From: a virus
Reading direction: 5' to 3' (one strand)
IMG/VR virus record: IMGVR_UViG_3300008110_000025
Location: 1 to 64,000 of that record
DNA length: 64,000 nucleotides
Positions within the stretch are counted from its first letter, which is position 1, and each line of letters opens with the position of its first letter. Both the position numbers and the translations under genes were made by a program. The notes under the pieces are model-generated. The model saw only the letters and a program-made list of their open reading frames with translations, did not search any database and was not told where the DNA came from. Positions 15,432-23,281 of the stretch are shown here, piece by piece.

Positions 15432-16270
15432 TCATACTAAGCAATACAACAGATTCATTGCAAGTAGTGCTAGCATCTGCTGTTACTACTAACCAACTTA
15501 GGTGTTATGTAGCTTATAGGGATACTACTGCTAGTACTATCACCCCAAATAGAGCTGTAGCTAACACAAATAACACGACCCCAGTCACGTTATTATCTGC
15601 TCCTTCAGCTTCAGCTCAAAAAATTGTAGATTATTTAAGTATTTATAACTCAGATACTGGTACTGAAATCGTAACCGTGTATATAAATAGCAGTTCTACT
15701 ACTTACAAGTTAATAGAGATTGCATTAGCTCCTGGAGAAAAACTAGAATTTCAAGAAGGGCAAGGATTTAGAAGTCTAGCTGCAGATGGATCATTAAAGA
15801 TTGGGGAAAATCAAAGTATTACATCTAATGGAAATGTCAATGTAGCATCAATATCTACGGGTATTACTACTACTAGTACTACGTATGTAAATATGACTGG
15901 ATTATCATTCTCTATGGATGCTAATTCAACTTATTGGTTTAGATTTGTAATATCTACCTTTCATGCTAATGCCTCTGTTTCATATAGATTTGCAGTTAAT
16001 AGTGCAGCTACCCTTACATACTTATCTTACATGAGATTATTTAATGTAGGTACGGGTCCTAATAACTTAACAACTTACATATCAAAAGATTACGATTCTT
16101 CTGAAGCAGCAACTGGAAATACGGTAACAGCAGGAACAATAGCAACAATGGAAGGAATAATATCAGTATCAACTTCTGGAACACTCATAGGTAGAATGGC
16201 GCAAGAGTTGGCCTCTGGTACAATGAACGTAAGAGCTGGATCTTTAGTATACTACCAAAAACTAAGCTAA
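15428..16270 (+). CDS. Tail adhesin-like paralogue 1 of 3 (280 aa)
   Basis: First of three related proteins. The N-terminal 120 residues (MIILSNTTDSLQVVLASAV, then VDYLSIYNSDTGTE and EIALAPGEKLEFQEGQGF) are shared by all three; the C-terminal 150 are different. The shared part looks like a beta-sandwich that fixes the protein to a fibre, and the C-terminal part (STTYVNMTGLSFSMDANSTYWF) like the C1q/TNF-like heads common in phage adhesins. I infer a receptor-binding module; carbohydrate or protein targets cannot be told. Confidence 0.75.
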   Translation: MIILSNTTDSLQVVLASAVTTNQLRCYVAYRDTTASTITPNRAVANTNNTTPVTLLSAPSASAQKIVDYLSIYNSDTGTEIVTVYINSSSTTYKLIEIALAPGEKLEFQEGQGFRSLAADGSLKIGENQSITSNGNVNVASISTGITTTSTTYVNMTGLSFSMDANSTYWFRFVISTFHANASVSYRFAVNSAATLTYLSYMRLFNVGTGPNNLTTYISKDYDSSEAATGNTVTAGTIATMEGIISVSTSGTLIGRMAQELASGTMNVRAGSLVYYQKLS

Positions 16271-16410
16271 TGAATATAGGAGATACCATAATAATACATG
16301 ATAAAGCTTATACTGTATGGCTTATTGAGGGAGCAGTATACCATCTAATTGCTGCTGATGGAGAAGGTAGATGCTATGTTGAGCAAACTTTGTTAAATTT
16401 AGAAGAATGA
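16270..16410 (+). CDS. Small protein between two adhesin paralogues (46 aa)
   Basis: ATG 16270 overlaps the TAA of the previous gene, and the TGA at 16408-16410 overlaps the next ATG at 16407, so it fills the gap exactly. The product (MNIGDTIIIHDKAYTVWLIE and 26 more residues) is beta-rich, like a small SH3-type fold (GDTIIIHDK..Y.V), and acidic at the end. It could be a chaperone-like or cap protein for the adjacent adhesin. No known family. Confidence 0.65.
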   Translation: MNIGDTIIIHDKAYTVWLIEGAVYHLIAADGEGRCYVEQTLLNLEE

Positions 16411-17264
16411 TAATCCTAGCAAATACTACAGATTCAATTCAAGTGTTGCTATCTGCAACTGTTGCTGCAAATCAACTGCAATGCTATGCTGCATTTAGAG
16501 ATACTACATCTTCTGCAATAACTCCATCTAGTAGAGTAGTAACCACAAACAATACTACAGCTGTAGACTTAGTACAGTCTCCTGGATCATCTACTCAAAG
16601 AATTGTTGACTTCTTAAGTATACAGAACACAGATACAGCAACACAAGAGGTAACAATAAGATTTAATGACAATGGAGTTACTTATATCCTGTTTAAAATA
16701 TCATTAAATACAGGAGAAAAAATAGAATACCATGACGGTAAAGGCTTTAAGGTGATAAACAGTGCAGGAGGAATAACTGGAATTGCAGAGATTGGCTCAA
16801 ACATAAGCAATGTAGGCTTTAAAACTATCTATTTACCAACAGATTCAATCCTTACTTCAAGTAGAGCATTAGGATCATCTGATCCAGTTCCAGGATTAGA
16901 GTTTCCAGTAGTACAGGATAAAATATATCTTTTCAAATTTTTTATTTTATATGATGTAGATGCTACAACTACTGGAGTTAGGTTTAATGTTCACAATTCT
17001 TCTTTAACTAATAACTATGCTGCAATAAATTTTGAAAGTTTAACAGCCTCTACTGCTTTCATACATTATACCTCTACAGACTTTTTACAAGGAGCTACTA
17101 GTAATACTAGTGCATATACAGGACAAAACTGCTCAAGAATAGAAGGAGGATTTATAGCTGGAGGTCATGGAAGAGTAAGACTATATGCTGGTCACGATGT
17201 TGCAGCTGGTGCTACACTCACCATCAAAAAAGGATCAATGGTTCAATTTTATCAACTAACTTAG
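16407..17264 (+). CDS. Tail adhesin-like paralogue 2 of 3 (285 aa)
   Basis: Shares the N-terminal module with the two neighbouring paralogues (MIILANTTDSIQVLLSATV, then VDFLSIQNTDTATQEV and GEKIEYHDGKGFKVI), while residues 140-285 are unrelated in detail and end in SMVQFYQLT, a C-terminal pattern also found in the first (SLVYYQKLS) and third (TLQYYKVF). The common end suggests the same jelly-roll head topology with divergent surface loops. One base separates it from paralogue 3. Confidence 0.75.
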   Translation: MIILANTTDSIQVLLSATVAANQLQCYAAFRDTTSSAITPSSRVVTTNNTTAVDLVQSPGSSTQRIVDFLSIQNTDTATQEVTIRFNDNGVTYILFKISLNTGEKIEYHDGKGFKVINSAGGITGIAEIGSNISNVGFKTIYLPTDSILTSSRALGSSDPVPGLEFPVVQDKIYLFKFFILYDVDATTTGVRFNVHNSSLTNNYAAINFESLTASTAFIHYTSTDFLQGATSNTSAYTGQNCSRIEGGFIAGGHGRVRLYAGHDVAAGATLTIKKGSMVQFYQLT

Positions 17265-17265
17265 T

Positions 17266-18114
17266 ATGTTAATACTTACCCAAACTACAGATTCTTTACA
17301 AGTAGTACTGAGTGCTTCAACTACAATTGAAGCACAGTGTTTTGTTTCATATAGAAATACTACATCATCAGCTATAACTCCACTTAGAACTGTAACTAAT
17401 ACTAATGATACTACCGCAGTAACTTTAGTACCAGCTCCTTCAGCATCTAACCAAAGAATAGTTGATTACATTAGCATCTATAATGCTGACTCTAGTAGTA
17501 TAACCCCAACAATACTCTTCAATGATAATGGGACTACATACACACTATTCTCAGCTACCATACTTCCAGGAGAGAAAATAGAGTACCATGAAGGAGCTGG
17601 ATTCTCAGTCATAGGCTTTAACGGAGGAGCTAAAACTGCAACAGGATATAGTATATCTAACGTAACAACTCCCTGGACTACTGTAGTTCTTACTTCTGAT
17701 GTAATAAATAACAATGCTACAGCAAATACTTACGAGGATATAACTGGTTTATCATTTACAGCATCTACTACAGGAACCTATTGGGTAAGATTAATAGCTC
17801 TAACATCTGTAGTTACAAACAACAGACTTGGGGCATATGCATTTAATGGCCCTACAGCAAGTCTTATAACTCTTGCAGGATACGTTATGAACTCTAATAC
17901 ATCAATAGTGCAAAATGTAATAAGTGCTTATAATTCACCAGCAACTGCATTAACAACCACAAGTCCAACTAGTAATAAGAATGTATACACATTAGAAGGA
18001 TTTTTAACATTAACTGCTACAGGGACAGTGCAAGCAAGGCACATGTGTTCAACTTCATCAGGGGCTTTAACGACAATGGCAGGTACTACTCTACAGTATT
18101 ATAAAGTTTTTTAA
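17266..18114 (+). CDS. Tail adhesin-like paralogue 3 of 3 (282 aa)
   Basis: Third copy of the shared N-terminal module (MLILTQTTDSLQVVLSAST, VDYISIYNADSSS, GEKIEYHEGAGFSVI). The C-terminal half contains YEDITGLSFTASTTGTYWV, which resembles the head of paralogue 1 (YVNMTGLSFSMDANSTYWF), so copies 1 and 3 are closer to each other there than to copy 2. It ends nine bases before the subtilase gene. Probable receptor-binding or decoration protein of the tail. Confidence 0.75.
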   Translation: MLILTQTTDSLQVVLSASTTIEAQCFVSYRNTTSSAITPLRTVTNTNDTTAVTLVPAPSASNQRIVDYISIYNADSSSITPTILFNDNGTTYTLFSATILPGEKIEYHEGAGFSVIGFNGGAKTATGYSISNVTTPWTTVVLTSDVINNNATANTYEDITGLSFTASTTGTYWVRLIALTSVVTNNRLGAYAFNGPTASLITLAGYVMNSNTSIVQNVISAYNSPATALTTTSPTSNKNVYTLEGFLTLTATGTVQARHMCSTSSGALTTMAGTTLQYYKVF

Positions 18115-18123
18115 TCAAATATC

Positions 18124-20175
18124 ATGAAAATAAACTCAGTAAAATTTAAGGACAAAGCATCCTTTAACAAAAACAAAAGCAAACCTAATGTGGTTGCTAT
18201 TCACGAACCTTTTGGAATTCTCGTTTTTAAAGACGATACTCCAGTAACTCCTGATCCTAATAAGGTATCACAAGTTAACCAAGTAGATGGATCTTTAGAT
18301 CAAGTATCTACAGGACTTGCTATCTTAATTGGTAAAGATTATGCTTCAGCAAAGAAGTACCTTGATGCTAATAACATCGTAGTTAAAGATTCATTTGATC
18401 TTACAAGTACCTTCTTTGTGGAAGTTCCAGATTTCGTTCCATTTGATTCATTCTATGGAAGTATCATGGCAACAGGTCTATTCATTAGTGTAGAACCTGA
18501 CTACATCGTACCAATGGAGACAACTGCAGAACAATTGTACAATGCACATTGGCACCTACCAAACATGAGAGCTGCAGAAGCTTGGTCAATTATGCCAAGA
18601 GATGGTGGTGGAGAAGTAGCTGTACTTGATATTGCTTGTGAAACAGGACATGAAGATTTGCAAGGAGCAATTAGCCCACTGTCATGGAACTGTGTGACTA
18701 ATGCACCCGATGTAAACCCAATTAGTGAGAATGAGAAGCACGGTACAGCATGTACAGGAGTTATTGCTGCAGTATGTAACAATGATATTGGGGTATTATC
18801 ATTAGGAGGTAACAGACTAAAAGTTCAGTTCCTACATATCGGGTATGGAAGTAATACTGGTGGTGGATTCTTTACATCAGATACGATTGTTACACTTGCT
18901 GTAAACAAAGCAATGGCTAACCCAAAGTGTTATGCAATCTCTATGTCATGGGGTGGTACTAACAATTACCCAGTATTTATCAATGCATTGAATACAGCTA
19001 AAACTGTAGCTAGAAGTGGTAAAGGTATTCCAATCTTTGCTTCTAGTGGTAACCAGTATTCATCAACTATTACAAGTAATCCAGCAGCTTATCCATCAGT
19101 AATGGCTATTGGTGCATCAGCATCAAATAACACTAAAGCAGGATTTAGTAACTATGGTAGTAAACTATTTGCTGCTGCCCCAGGTACTAGCCTGCTAACT
19201 GTAGATAGAACTGGAGCTTCTGGATATGGACCAGAATCTTACAAAGGATTCTCAGGTACATCAGCATCTTGCCCAGCAATGGCTGCCGTAGCTGCAGCTG
19301 TTCTTGTAGTTAACCCAGACCTTACTGAAGCACAAGTAAAAGATATCCTTAAGAATTCATGTAGAAAACTTGGTGGATATGTTTACAATGCAGATGGTTG
19401 GTCAAACGAACTTGGTTACGGGATAATTGACATGTTCTCTGCAGTGACTTTGGCAAGTAACACTAATCCTGGAGATCCAAATCCTACTCCAAACTACAAT
19501 TACTTTGGTACAATCTCTAGTCCCGCTACAGCTCAGCAAGGTGCAGTTGTAAATGTAGTTTACACTGTAAGTGCTGATAAAGCAGCTCCTACTGATACAG
19601 TAATTCCAGTATCGCTGTTCTTCAAACGTGCAGATGGAGGTAACTTTAACTTCTACAATGGTAATGTAACTATCCCTGCTAATCAGACTTCAGTAACAAC
19701 TAGTATCCCTCATACTATTTCAAATACTGCAACAGGTACAGCTCAGTTTGTACTCTCAGTAGATGCTAGTGGGTATCTCCCAGAGTCAAATGAGAATGAT
19801 AACGTAGCTATGACTGCTATTAACGTAACAGTTCCACCACCCCCTACAACTCAACTTGACATGCAAGTAGAGATTACTGGCTATGAGTGGTTAGATGCTA
19901 CTAGAGTTAGAATTGGATATAGATTCAAAAATGTAGGATCTGCTACAGTTACTAACTTGAAAGCTACTGCTGGATTCGACGGAAGAACTCCTAATACTTG
20001 GACTAGAACAGAGACTTATGCTCCTGGTTCATCTAGATCTATGGGCTCTGTATTTTACACTAACATGTCCCCAACATTCCCTAACACTTTTAGAATTAAG
20101 ATTGTACAGGTTAATGGGGTAATTGATGAGAACCCAGCTAATAACGAGGCAAGTATCCTAATTGCAATGAAATAA
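18124..20175 (+). CDS. Subtilisin-like serine protease (S8) with CARDB-like repeats
   Basis: Residues 1-130 look like an I9-type propeptide region; the catalytic domain (about 140-450) has Asp169 (VAVLDIACETGHEDL), His206 (KHGTACTG), oxyanion Asn310 (FASSGNQ) and Ser380 (GFSGTSASCPAMAA), so the triad is complete. Two Ig-like modules follow; the first (about 475-575, ending LPESNENDNVAM) resembles a CARDB repeat and the second ends NGVIDENPANNEASI. There is no signal peptide. It follows the adhesin genes by nine bases and precedes the holin by one. It may cleave virion proteins during maturation or act on host surface protein as a tail component. A complete subtilase is unusual in a phage. Confidence 0.9.
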   Translation: MKINSVKFKDKASFNKNKSKPNVVAIHEPFGILVFKDDTPVTPDPNKVSQVNQVDGSLDQVSTGLAILIGKDYASAKKYLDANNIVVKDSFDLTSTFFVEVPDFVPFDSFYGSIMATGLFISVEPDYIVPMETTAEQLYNAHWHLPNMRAAEAWSIMPRDGGGEVAVLDIACETGHEDLQGAISPLSWNCVTNAPDVNPISENEKHGTACTGVIAAVCNNDIGVLSLGGNRLKVQFLHIGYGSNTGGGFFTSDTIVTLAVNKAMANPKCYAISMSWGGTNNYPVFINALNTAKTVARSGKGIPIFASSGNQYSSTITSNPAAYPSVMAIGASASNNTKAGFSNYGSKLFAAAPGTSLLTVDRTGASGYGPESYKGFSGTSASCPAMAAVAAAVLVVNPDLTEAQVKDILKNSCRKLGGYVYNADGWSNELGYGIIDMFSAVTLASNTNPGDPNPTPNYNYFGTISSPATAQQGAVVNVVYTVSADKAAPTDTVIPVSLFFKRADGGNFNFYNGNVTIPANQTSVTTSIPHTISNTATGTAQFVLSVDASGYLPESNENDNVAMTAINVTVPPPPTTQLDMQVEITGYEWLDATRVRIGYRFKNVGSATVTNLKATAGFDGRTPNTWTRTETYAPGSSRSMGSVFYTNMSPTFPNTFRIKIVQVNGVIDENPANNEASILIAMK

Positions 20176-20176
20176 T

Positions 20177-20551
20177 ATGTTAAAGAAATTTATCTATAAA
20201 CTACAGTTGTTTGATGGGGTATGGTCAGTTCCACTGTCAGTACTCTTCTTCTTACTTGTAGGTAAACTCAGTTATGAGTACTTTGGAGATACCCCACTTA
20301 TCTCTACAGAGTATCTACAACTAGTAATGCTTGCTGCAGTTATACTAATTTTTGCTAACTTTGTCGTATTCCTAGGAATTAGATTTAACTTTAGGAACCT
20401 GCAAAAGGACTTTTACTCAAAAGAGATGAAGTACCTTGCAGGAATGGAGCTAACATCATGGCAAAAAATAAAGCTATACTTATTTGTTTACTTTGGGTTT
20501 TTAGTATCCTTCCTACTAATTCTTTGGTTAGTAATGACGGCTACTGCGTGA
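20177..20551 (+). CDS. Putative holin, three membrane spans (124 aa)
   Basis: Three hydrophobic segments are visible (about 17-38, 50-73 and 100-124), separated by short charged loops; the last ends in the C-terminus WLVMTATA. Size, topology and the position directly before a signal-bearing cell-wall hydrolase and spanin-like genes support a class I-type holin that permits release of the endolysin. The last 94 bases also encode the signal peptide of the endolysin in another frame. Alternative: an unrelated membrane protein. Confidence 0.65.
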   Translation: MLKKFIYKLQLFDGVWSVPLSVLFFLLVGKLSYEYFGDTPLISTEYLQLVMLAAVILIFANFVVFLGIRFNFRNLQKDFYSKEMKYLAGMELTSWQKIKLYLFVYFGFLVSFLLILWLVMTATA

Positions 20552-21033
20552 AATTAACAGCAGAGTCGTTCATTGGAATAGTCGAAAAAGGTGGAAACAA
20601 TAAAGGATTTACAGACCCTTACTTTCGTAAACTGATGGAAAAACAAGGATGGAGACCAGGTTATGCCTGGTGCTCCTTCTTTGTTATGGGGGTACTTAGT
20701 GAGTGTGGTATTCCACATACAATAACTGGATGGTCTCCTACAGCCTACAATAGAAAAGATGTAATCTTTACAAATGGTAAGTTCCTGCAATCTTACTCTA
20801 CAAACGATGTGTTAGTAATGACACTAAGTTATGGAGATAAGAATAATAAGACTAGATACAAAGGTATCGGGCACACGGGAATTGTAGAGTTGGTAGGTAA
20901 GTATTCAGTTAGAACTGTAGAAGGGAATACTAACGATAGAGGTACTAGAGATTCAAGAACAGGGGACGGAGTATTTAGAAAGGTTCGTCCATTATCTAGA
21001 AATTTACATATAACCAGATGGAAAAAAGCTTAA
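20458..21033 (+). CDS. Endolysin, CHAP/NlpC-like Cys peptidase with signal peptide
   Basis: The first 25 residues (MAKNKAILICLLWVFSILPT) form a signal sequence or signal-anchor, so export is by the host Sec system. The domain from about 36 on has candidate catalytic Cys72 in PGYAWCSFFV, His139 in GIGHTGIVE and Asn157 in TVEGNTN, the order found in CHAP-type amidase/endopeptidases that cut peptidoglycan. At 191 aa it is a single-domain enzyme without a visible binding module. It overlaps the holin gene by 94 bases and the next gene by 16. Confidence 0.8.
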   Translation: MAKNKAILICLLWVFSILPTNSLVSNDGYCVKLTAESFIGIVEKGGNNKGFTDPYFRKLMEKQGWRPGYAWCSFFVMGVLSECGIPHTITGWSPTAYNRKDVIFTNGKFLQSYSTNDVLVMTLSYGDKNNKTRYKGIGHTGIVELVGKYSVRTVEGNTNDRGTRDSRTGDGVFRKVRPLSRNLHITRWKKA

Positions 21034-21419
21034 CCGTAAAAGTAATCCAGATACTATCAGCCATTCTACTGTTGATAGCAATGATAACTACAATAGCTAC
21101 TTGTAATAGGGAAAAAGAAGACCCTATCAAAGATAGACTAGAGGAGATAAACGATAGTTTGATGTATGAGATGATGGAGAACTCAATTAAGATTGATTCC
21201 CTATACGATAAGATCGACTCACTAGATTTTCTATCAGATACAATAATTAATAAACAACCCATTGTCAATGAATACTATCGTCAGGAGGTTTACAATATCC
21301 TTAATGCTGATGCTCGTAGTGCTAACCGCAAGCTCGCAGAAGTACTCAAAGTTTCCGATTCCCTCCTCAAAGCAGGATTCTTTTCCCGTACTATCAACAT
21401 ACCAAACGAACTTAATTAA
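21018..21419 (+). CDS. Spanin-like (Rz-like) membrane protein (133 aa)
   Basis: A short basic start and one membrane span (about residues 10-29, ILSAILLLIAMITTIATC) precede an acidic alpha-helical, probably coiled-coil periplasmic part (EEINDSLMYEMMENSIKIDSL). This is the architecture of an inner-membrane spanin (Rz). It begins within the last codons of the endolysin, and a second gene starts inside it in another frame, as in Rz/Rz1 pairs. I infer a role in disrupting the outer membrane at lysis. The sequence itself is not recognisable as a named family. Confidence 0.6.
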   Translation: MEKSLTVKVIQILSAILLLIAMITTIATCNREKEDPIKDRLEEINDSLMYEMMENSIKIDSLYDKIDSLDFLSDTIINKQPIVNEYYRQEVYNILNADARSANRKLAEVLKVSDSLLKAGFFSRTINIPNELN

Positions 21420-21726
21420 TCTGAACTTTAACTCTATGATGTACTGGTACGATACTGCTACCAGGCTAGAGAGACTATACAATCTTCAGAAAGAGAAGTT
21501 AGACTTCTACTCAAAGATAACTGGTGTACAAGCTACTAATGTAGAGATCCTTCAAACTGCTTATGAGAATAAGCTGGCAATTGATAAGAAACTTAAGACT
21601 GATAATGAGAACGAGATGATAAAGCTCAATAAACAGATTAGAGGATTGAAAATAAAGAATACTATCCTAACTATTGGAATAGGTAGTTTAGCAGCTACTA
21701 CAGTTTATTTTGCTGTTTTTAAATAA
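21268..21726 (+). CDS. Overlapping spanin-type protein with signal and C-terminal anchor
   Basis: The start is ATG 21268 (MNTIVRRFTISLMLMLVVLT); a TTG at 21262 is also in frame. A signal-like segment is followed by a helical, coiled-coil-type middle (NEMIKLNKQIRGLKIKN) and a C-terminal membrane span (about 130-150, TILTIGIGSLAATTVYFAVF). Signal plus C-terminal anchor resembles u-spanins, but no lipobox Cys is present. The first 152 bases are shared with the preceding gene in a different frame. Involvement in the last step of lysis is inferred from position and topology. Confidence 0.6.
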   Translation: MNTIVRRFTISLMLMLVVLTASSQKYSKFPIPSSKQDSFPVLSTYQTNLINLNFNSMMYWYDTATRLERLYNLQKEKLDFYSKITGVQATNVEILQTAYENKLAIDKKLKTDNENEMIKLNKQIRGLKIKNTILTIGIGSLAATTVYFAVFK

Positions 21727-21730
21727 AGCT

Positions 21731-21761
21731 ATTGCTTATATAAAGGTTCTTAGTATATTTG
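21731..21761 (+). promoter_or_regulatory. Host-like promoter before the co-chaperonin gene
   Basis: TATATTTG at 21754-21761 matches TAnnTTTG exactly; ATTG at 21731-21734, 19 bases upstream, matches three of four positions of the Bacteroidetes -33 box TTTG. The ATG of the next gene follows at 21780, 18 bases downstream. Confidence 0.6.
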
Positions 21762-21779
21762 CATAAAACCAAATGTAAC

Positions 21780-22049
21780 ATGAACTTTAATCCTACAAGA
21801 GATTGGGTAGTGCTCCCAATCCCAAACAAGAAAGTAACAGACAGTGGTATTCTTCTATCAGATGAAGCTGCTAATTCACTAAAGTCTAATATTCTCCAGG
21901 CTGTAAAAGTCGGTCCTGAATGCAAGCAGGTTAAAGAGGGAGATACCGTATACGTGCACCCGCACACGGAAGGGGTGATTATTGATGTTGAGGGAACTCA
22001 GTATGTAATGGTAAATGAATTCATGCTTCTTGGGGTAATTAACAAGTAA
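21780..22049 (+). CDS. GroES-like co-chaperonin (89 aa)
   Basis: The start ATG 21780 gives MNFNPTRDWVVLPIPNKK, matching the GroES opening P..D.V.V.P, followed by TDSGILLSDEAA, the start of the mobile loop region, KVGPECKQVKEGDTVYVHP and VMVNEFMLLGVI at the end. Length 89 aa is slightly below bacterial GroES (about 95-97). No GroEL is present in the window, so it probably works with host GroEL to fold phage proteins such as the capsid protein, as phage T4 Gp31 does. It has its own promoter-like site and precedes the packaging genes. Confidence 0.8.
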   Translation: MNFNPTRDWVVLPIPNKKVTDSGILLSDEAANSLKSNILQAVKVGPECKQVKEGDTVYVHPHTEGVIIDVEGTQYVMVNEFMLLGVINK

Positions 22050-22053
22050 AATA

Positions 22054-22359
22054 ATGGTAGGGACAGTAACAATTTCCCTAGCTGACTTTGAAAGCCTTCG
22101 TAGACAAGCAGATTCAGGGAGTAAAGCAACAGAAGATATTGTAAAAGCTGCCAAGGAATTGGAAGTTTTTCTCTCTTTTCTAATAACTAGAGAGAATATC
22201 GATGAGCATGTTGAAGAGTTTAACAGTTACTCTAAAAGATGCAAGATTAAAATAGTCGAAGGCAGAGCTAAAATCCAAATTACAAATGAAGAACCAACAG
22301 AAAGTAAGGAGACTGGTTATCAAGACGGATACGACCCAGAAGTTTCTCCAGATATTTAA
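22054..22359 (+). CDS. Hypothetical protein (101 aa)
   Basis: The product begins MVGTVTISLADFESLRRQAD and is mostly helical with a mixed charge pattern; the last 25 residues are Glu/Pro/Ser-rich. The N-terminal motif V.ISL.DF..LR is frequent in small phage proteins of unknown function. It starts four bases after the co-chaperonin stop and its last 74 bases overlap the next gene in another frame. No function can be given. Confidence 0.6.
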   Translation: MVGTVTISLADFESLRRQADSGSKATEDIVKAAKELEVFLSFLITRENIDEHVEEFNSYSKRCKIKIVEGRAKIQITNEEPTESKETGYQDGYDPEVSPDI

Positions 22360-22615
22360 CGGGATATTAGAGCTAACAGACACTGAACTTAAAGTCCTTG
22401 CTGAATTCATTAATTCTAGTGAGACAGTTAATCTTTGTTCTCCTGCTAATAAGAGAAAAGTATCTGAAGTTCTAGGAATTAAGGACCACAACACCCTTAA
22501 TAATTACGTGAAAAGACTCAAAGATAAAGGAGCTATCACGCAAACTAAGAACGGGTACGAGTTAGCTGCTATCTTAAAGAGAGAACCTGTTGAAATCCAC
22601 ATTCTCCCAGTATGA
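22286..22615 (+). CDS. Winged-helix DNA-binding-like protein (109 aa)
   Basis: Residues about 25-95 read as a winged helix: LTDTELKVLAEFI, then RKVSEVLGIKDHNTLNNYVKRLKDKGAI (recognition helix and wing) and KNGYELAAIL. This is the pattern of small MarR/replication-type HTH domains. It begins inside the preceding gene, ends ATGA with the next. The role may be regulation of the late genes or DNA binding in packaging. The same region of crAss-like genomes often carries such a gene, to my recollection. Confidence 0.65.
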   Translation: MKNQQKVRRLVIKTDTTQKFLQIFNGILELTDTELKVLAEFINSSETVNLCSPANKRKVSEVLGIKDHNTLNNYVKRLKDKGAITQTKNGYELAAILKREPVEIHILPV

Positions 22616-22758
22616 CACATGTATTCGTCCCCCCAACTAAGGTACTAACCTTCTTTTATATAGGGTATTACTCTCTAATGGTGATACAGAATGGGTATGG
22701 TGACGTAGAAGGACTACATTTAACAGAATTAATAGAACCAAACATAGAAGAAGTATGA
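22612..22758 (+). CDS. Small hypothetical protein (48 aa)
   Basis: ATG 22612 overlaps the TGA of the previous gene and the TGA at 22756-22758 overlaps the next ATG at 22755, so it fits the operon without gaps. The product (MTHVFVPPTKVLTFFYIGYY and 28 more) has a partly hydrophobic centre, too short for a certain membrane span, and an acidic C-terminus. Function unknown. Confidence 0.6.
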   Translation: MTHVFVPPTKVLTFFYIGYYSLMVIQNGYGDVEGLHLTELIEPNIEEV

Positions 22759-23045
22759 GTCAGAAACCCCCATCATTCCTTAAGATGATTGCAAACTTTG
22801 CTAAAGCATCAGCAGAATATGTTGCAGCTGGAATGCCATCAGTAACCACAGAACAGTATGAGGAAAGAGTTGACATCTGTCACAATTGCCCTCATCTAAT
22901 TGAGAAGACCAAACAATGTGGATTGTGTGGCTGTTACATTGAGGATAAAGCTAGCTGGAGAACAGCAAAATGCCCAGACGATCCATCAAGATGGCCATCT
23001 ATCGTGATTGGTAAGTCGGGAAAACCGATTAACCTTAAGAAATGA
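22755..23045 (+). CDS. Putative zinc-binding phage protein (96 aa)
   Basis: The central part has four Cys in two pairs, ICHNCPHLIEK (about 36-46) and CGLCGCYIEDKASW (about 52-65), and a later CPDDPSRWP. This pattern C..CP...C..CGC..K.......CP..RW is familiar from small uncharacterised proteins of many phages and probably binds one zinc ion. It lies in a tightly overlapping operon before the HU-like protein and the terminase genes, suggesting a role in DNA handling, which is inference. Confidence 0.7.
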   Translation: MSQKPPSFLKMIANFAKASAEYVAAGMPSVTTEQYEERVDICHNCPHLIEKTKQCGLCGCYIEDKASWRTAKCPDDPSRWPSIVIGKSGKPINLKK

Positions 23046-23281
23046 GTAAGGAAAAAGTAATTATACAAAAGTTAGCTACTAAGTATAACCTTCCTTTACA
23101 GAAAGTTGAGGAGATTGTCTACTACCAATTCAAGTATGTAGTCAATGTCATGAAGAAAGGGGACTTTGCTACAATTAGACTCCCATATTTTGGGGCATTC
23201 TCAGCTAAATCAGAGAGAATAGCCCACCTAAACGAGAAAACTAGACGGAAAAATGAAAGACTTGCTAACAATAAACAATAA
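23042..23281 (+). CDS. HU/IHF-like DNA-bending protein (79 aa)
   Basis: The helical first half (ILQKLATKYNLPLQKVEEIV-like, residues 7-30) followed by MKKGDFATIRLPYFGAFSAK (about 38-57) corresponds to the HU core, where G...IRLPGFG.F precedes the arm. The long DNA-clasping arm is missing, giving 79 aa rather than about 90. IHF-like genes near the terminase are a conserved trait of crAss-like phages as I recall. It may bend DNA at the packaging or replication site. It overlaps both neighbours (4 and 29 bases). Confidence 0.65.
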   Translation: MSKEKVIIQKLATKYNLPLQKVEEIVYYQFKYVVNVMKKGDFATIRLPYFGAFSAKSERIAHLNEKTRRKNERLANNKQ

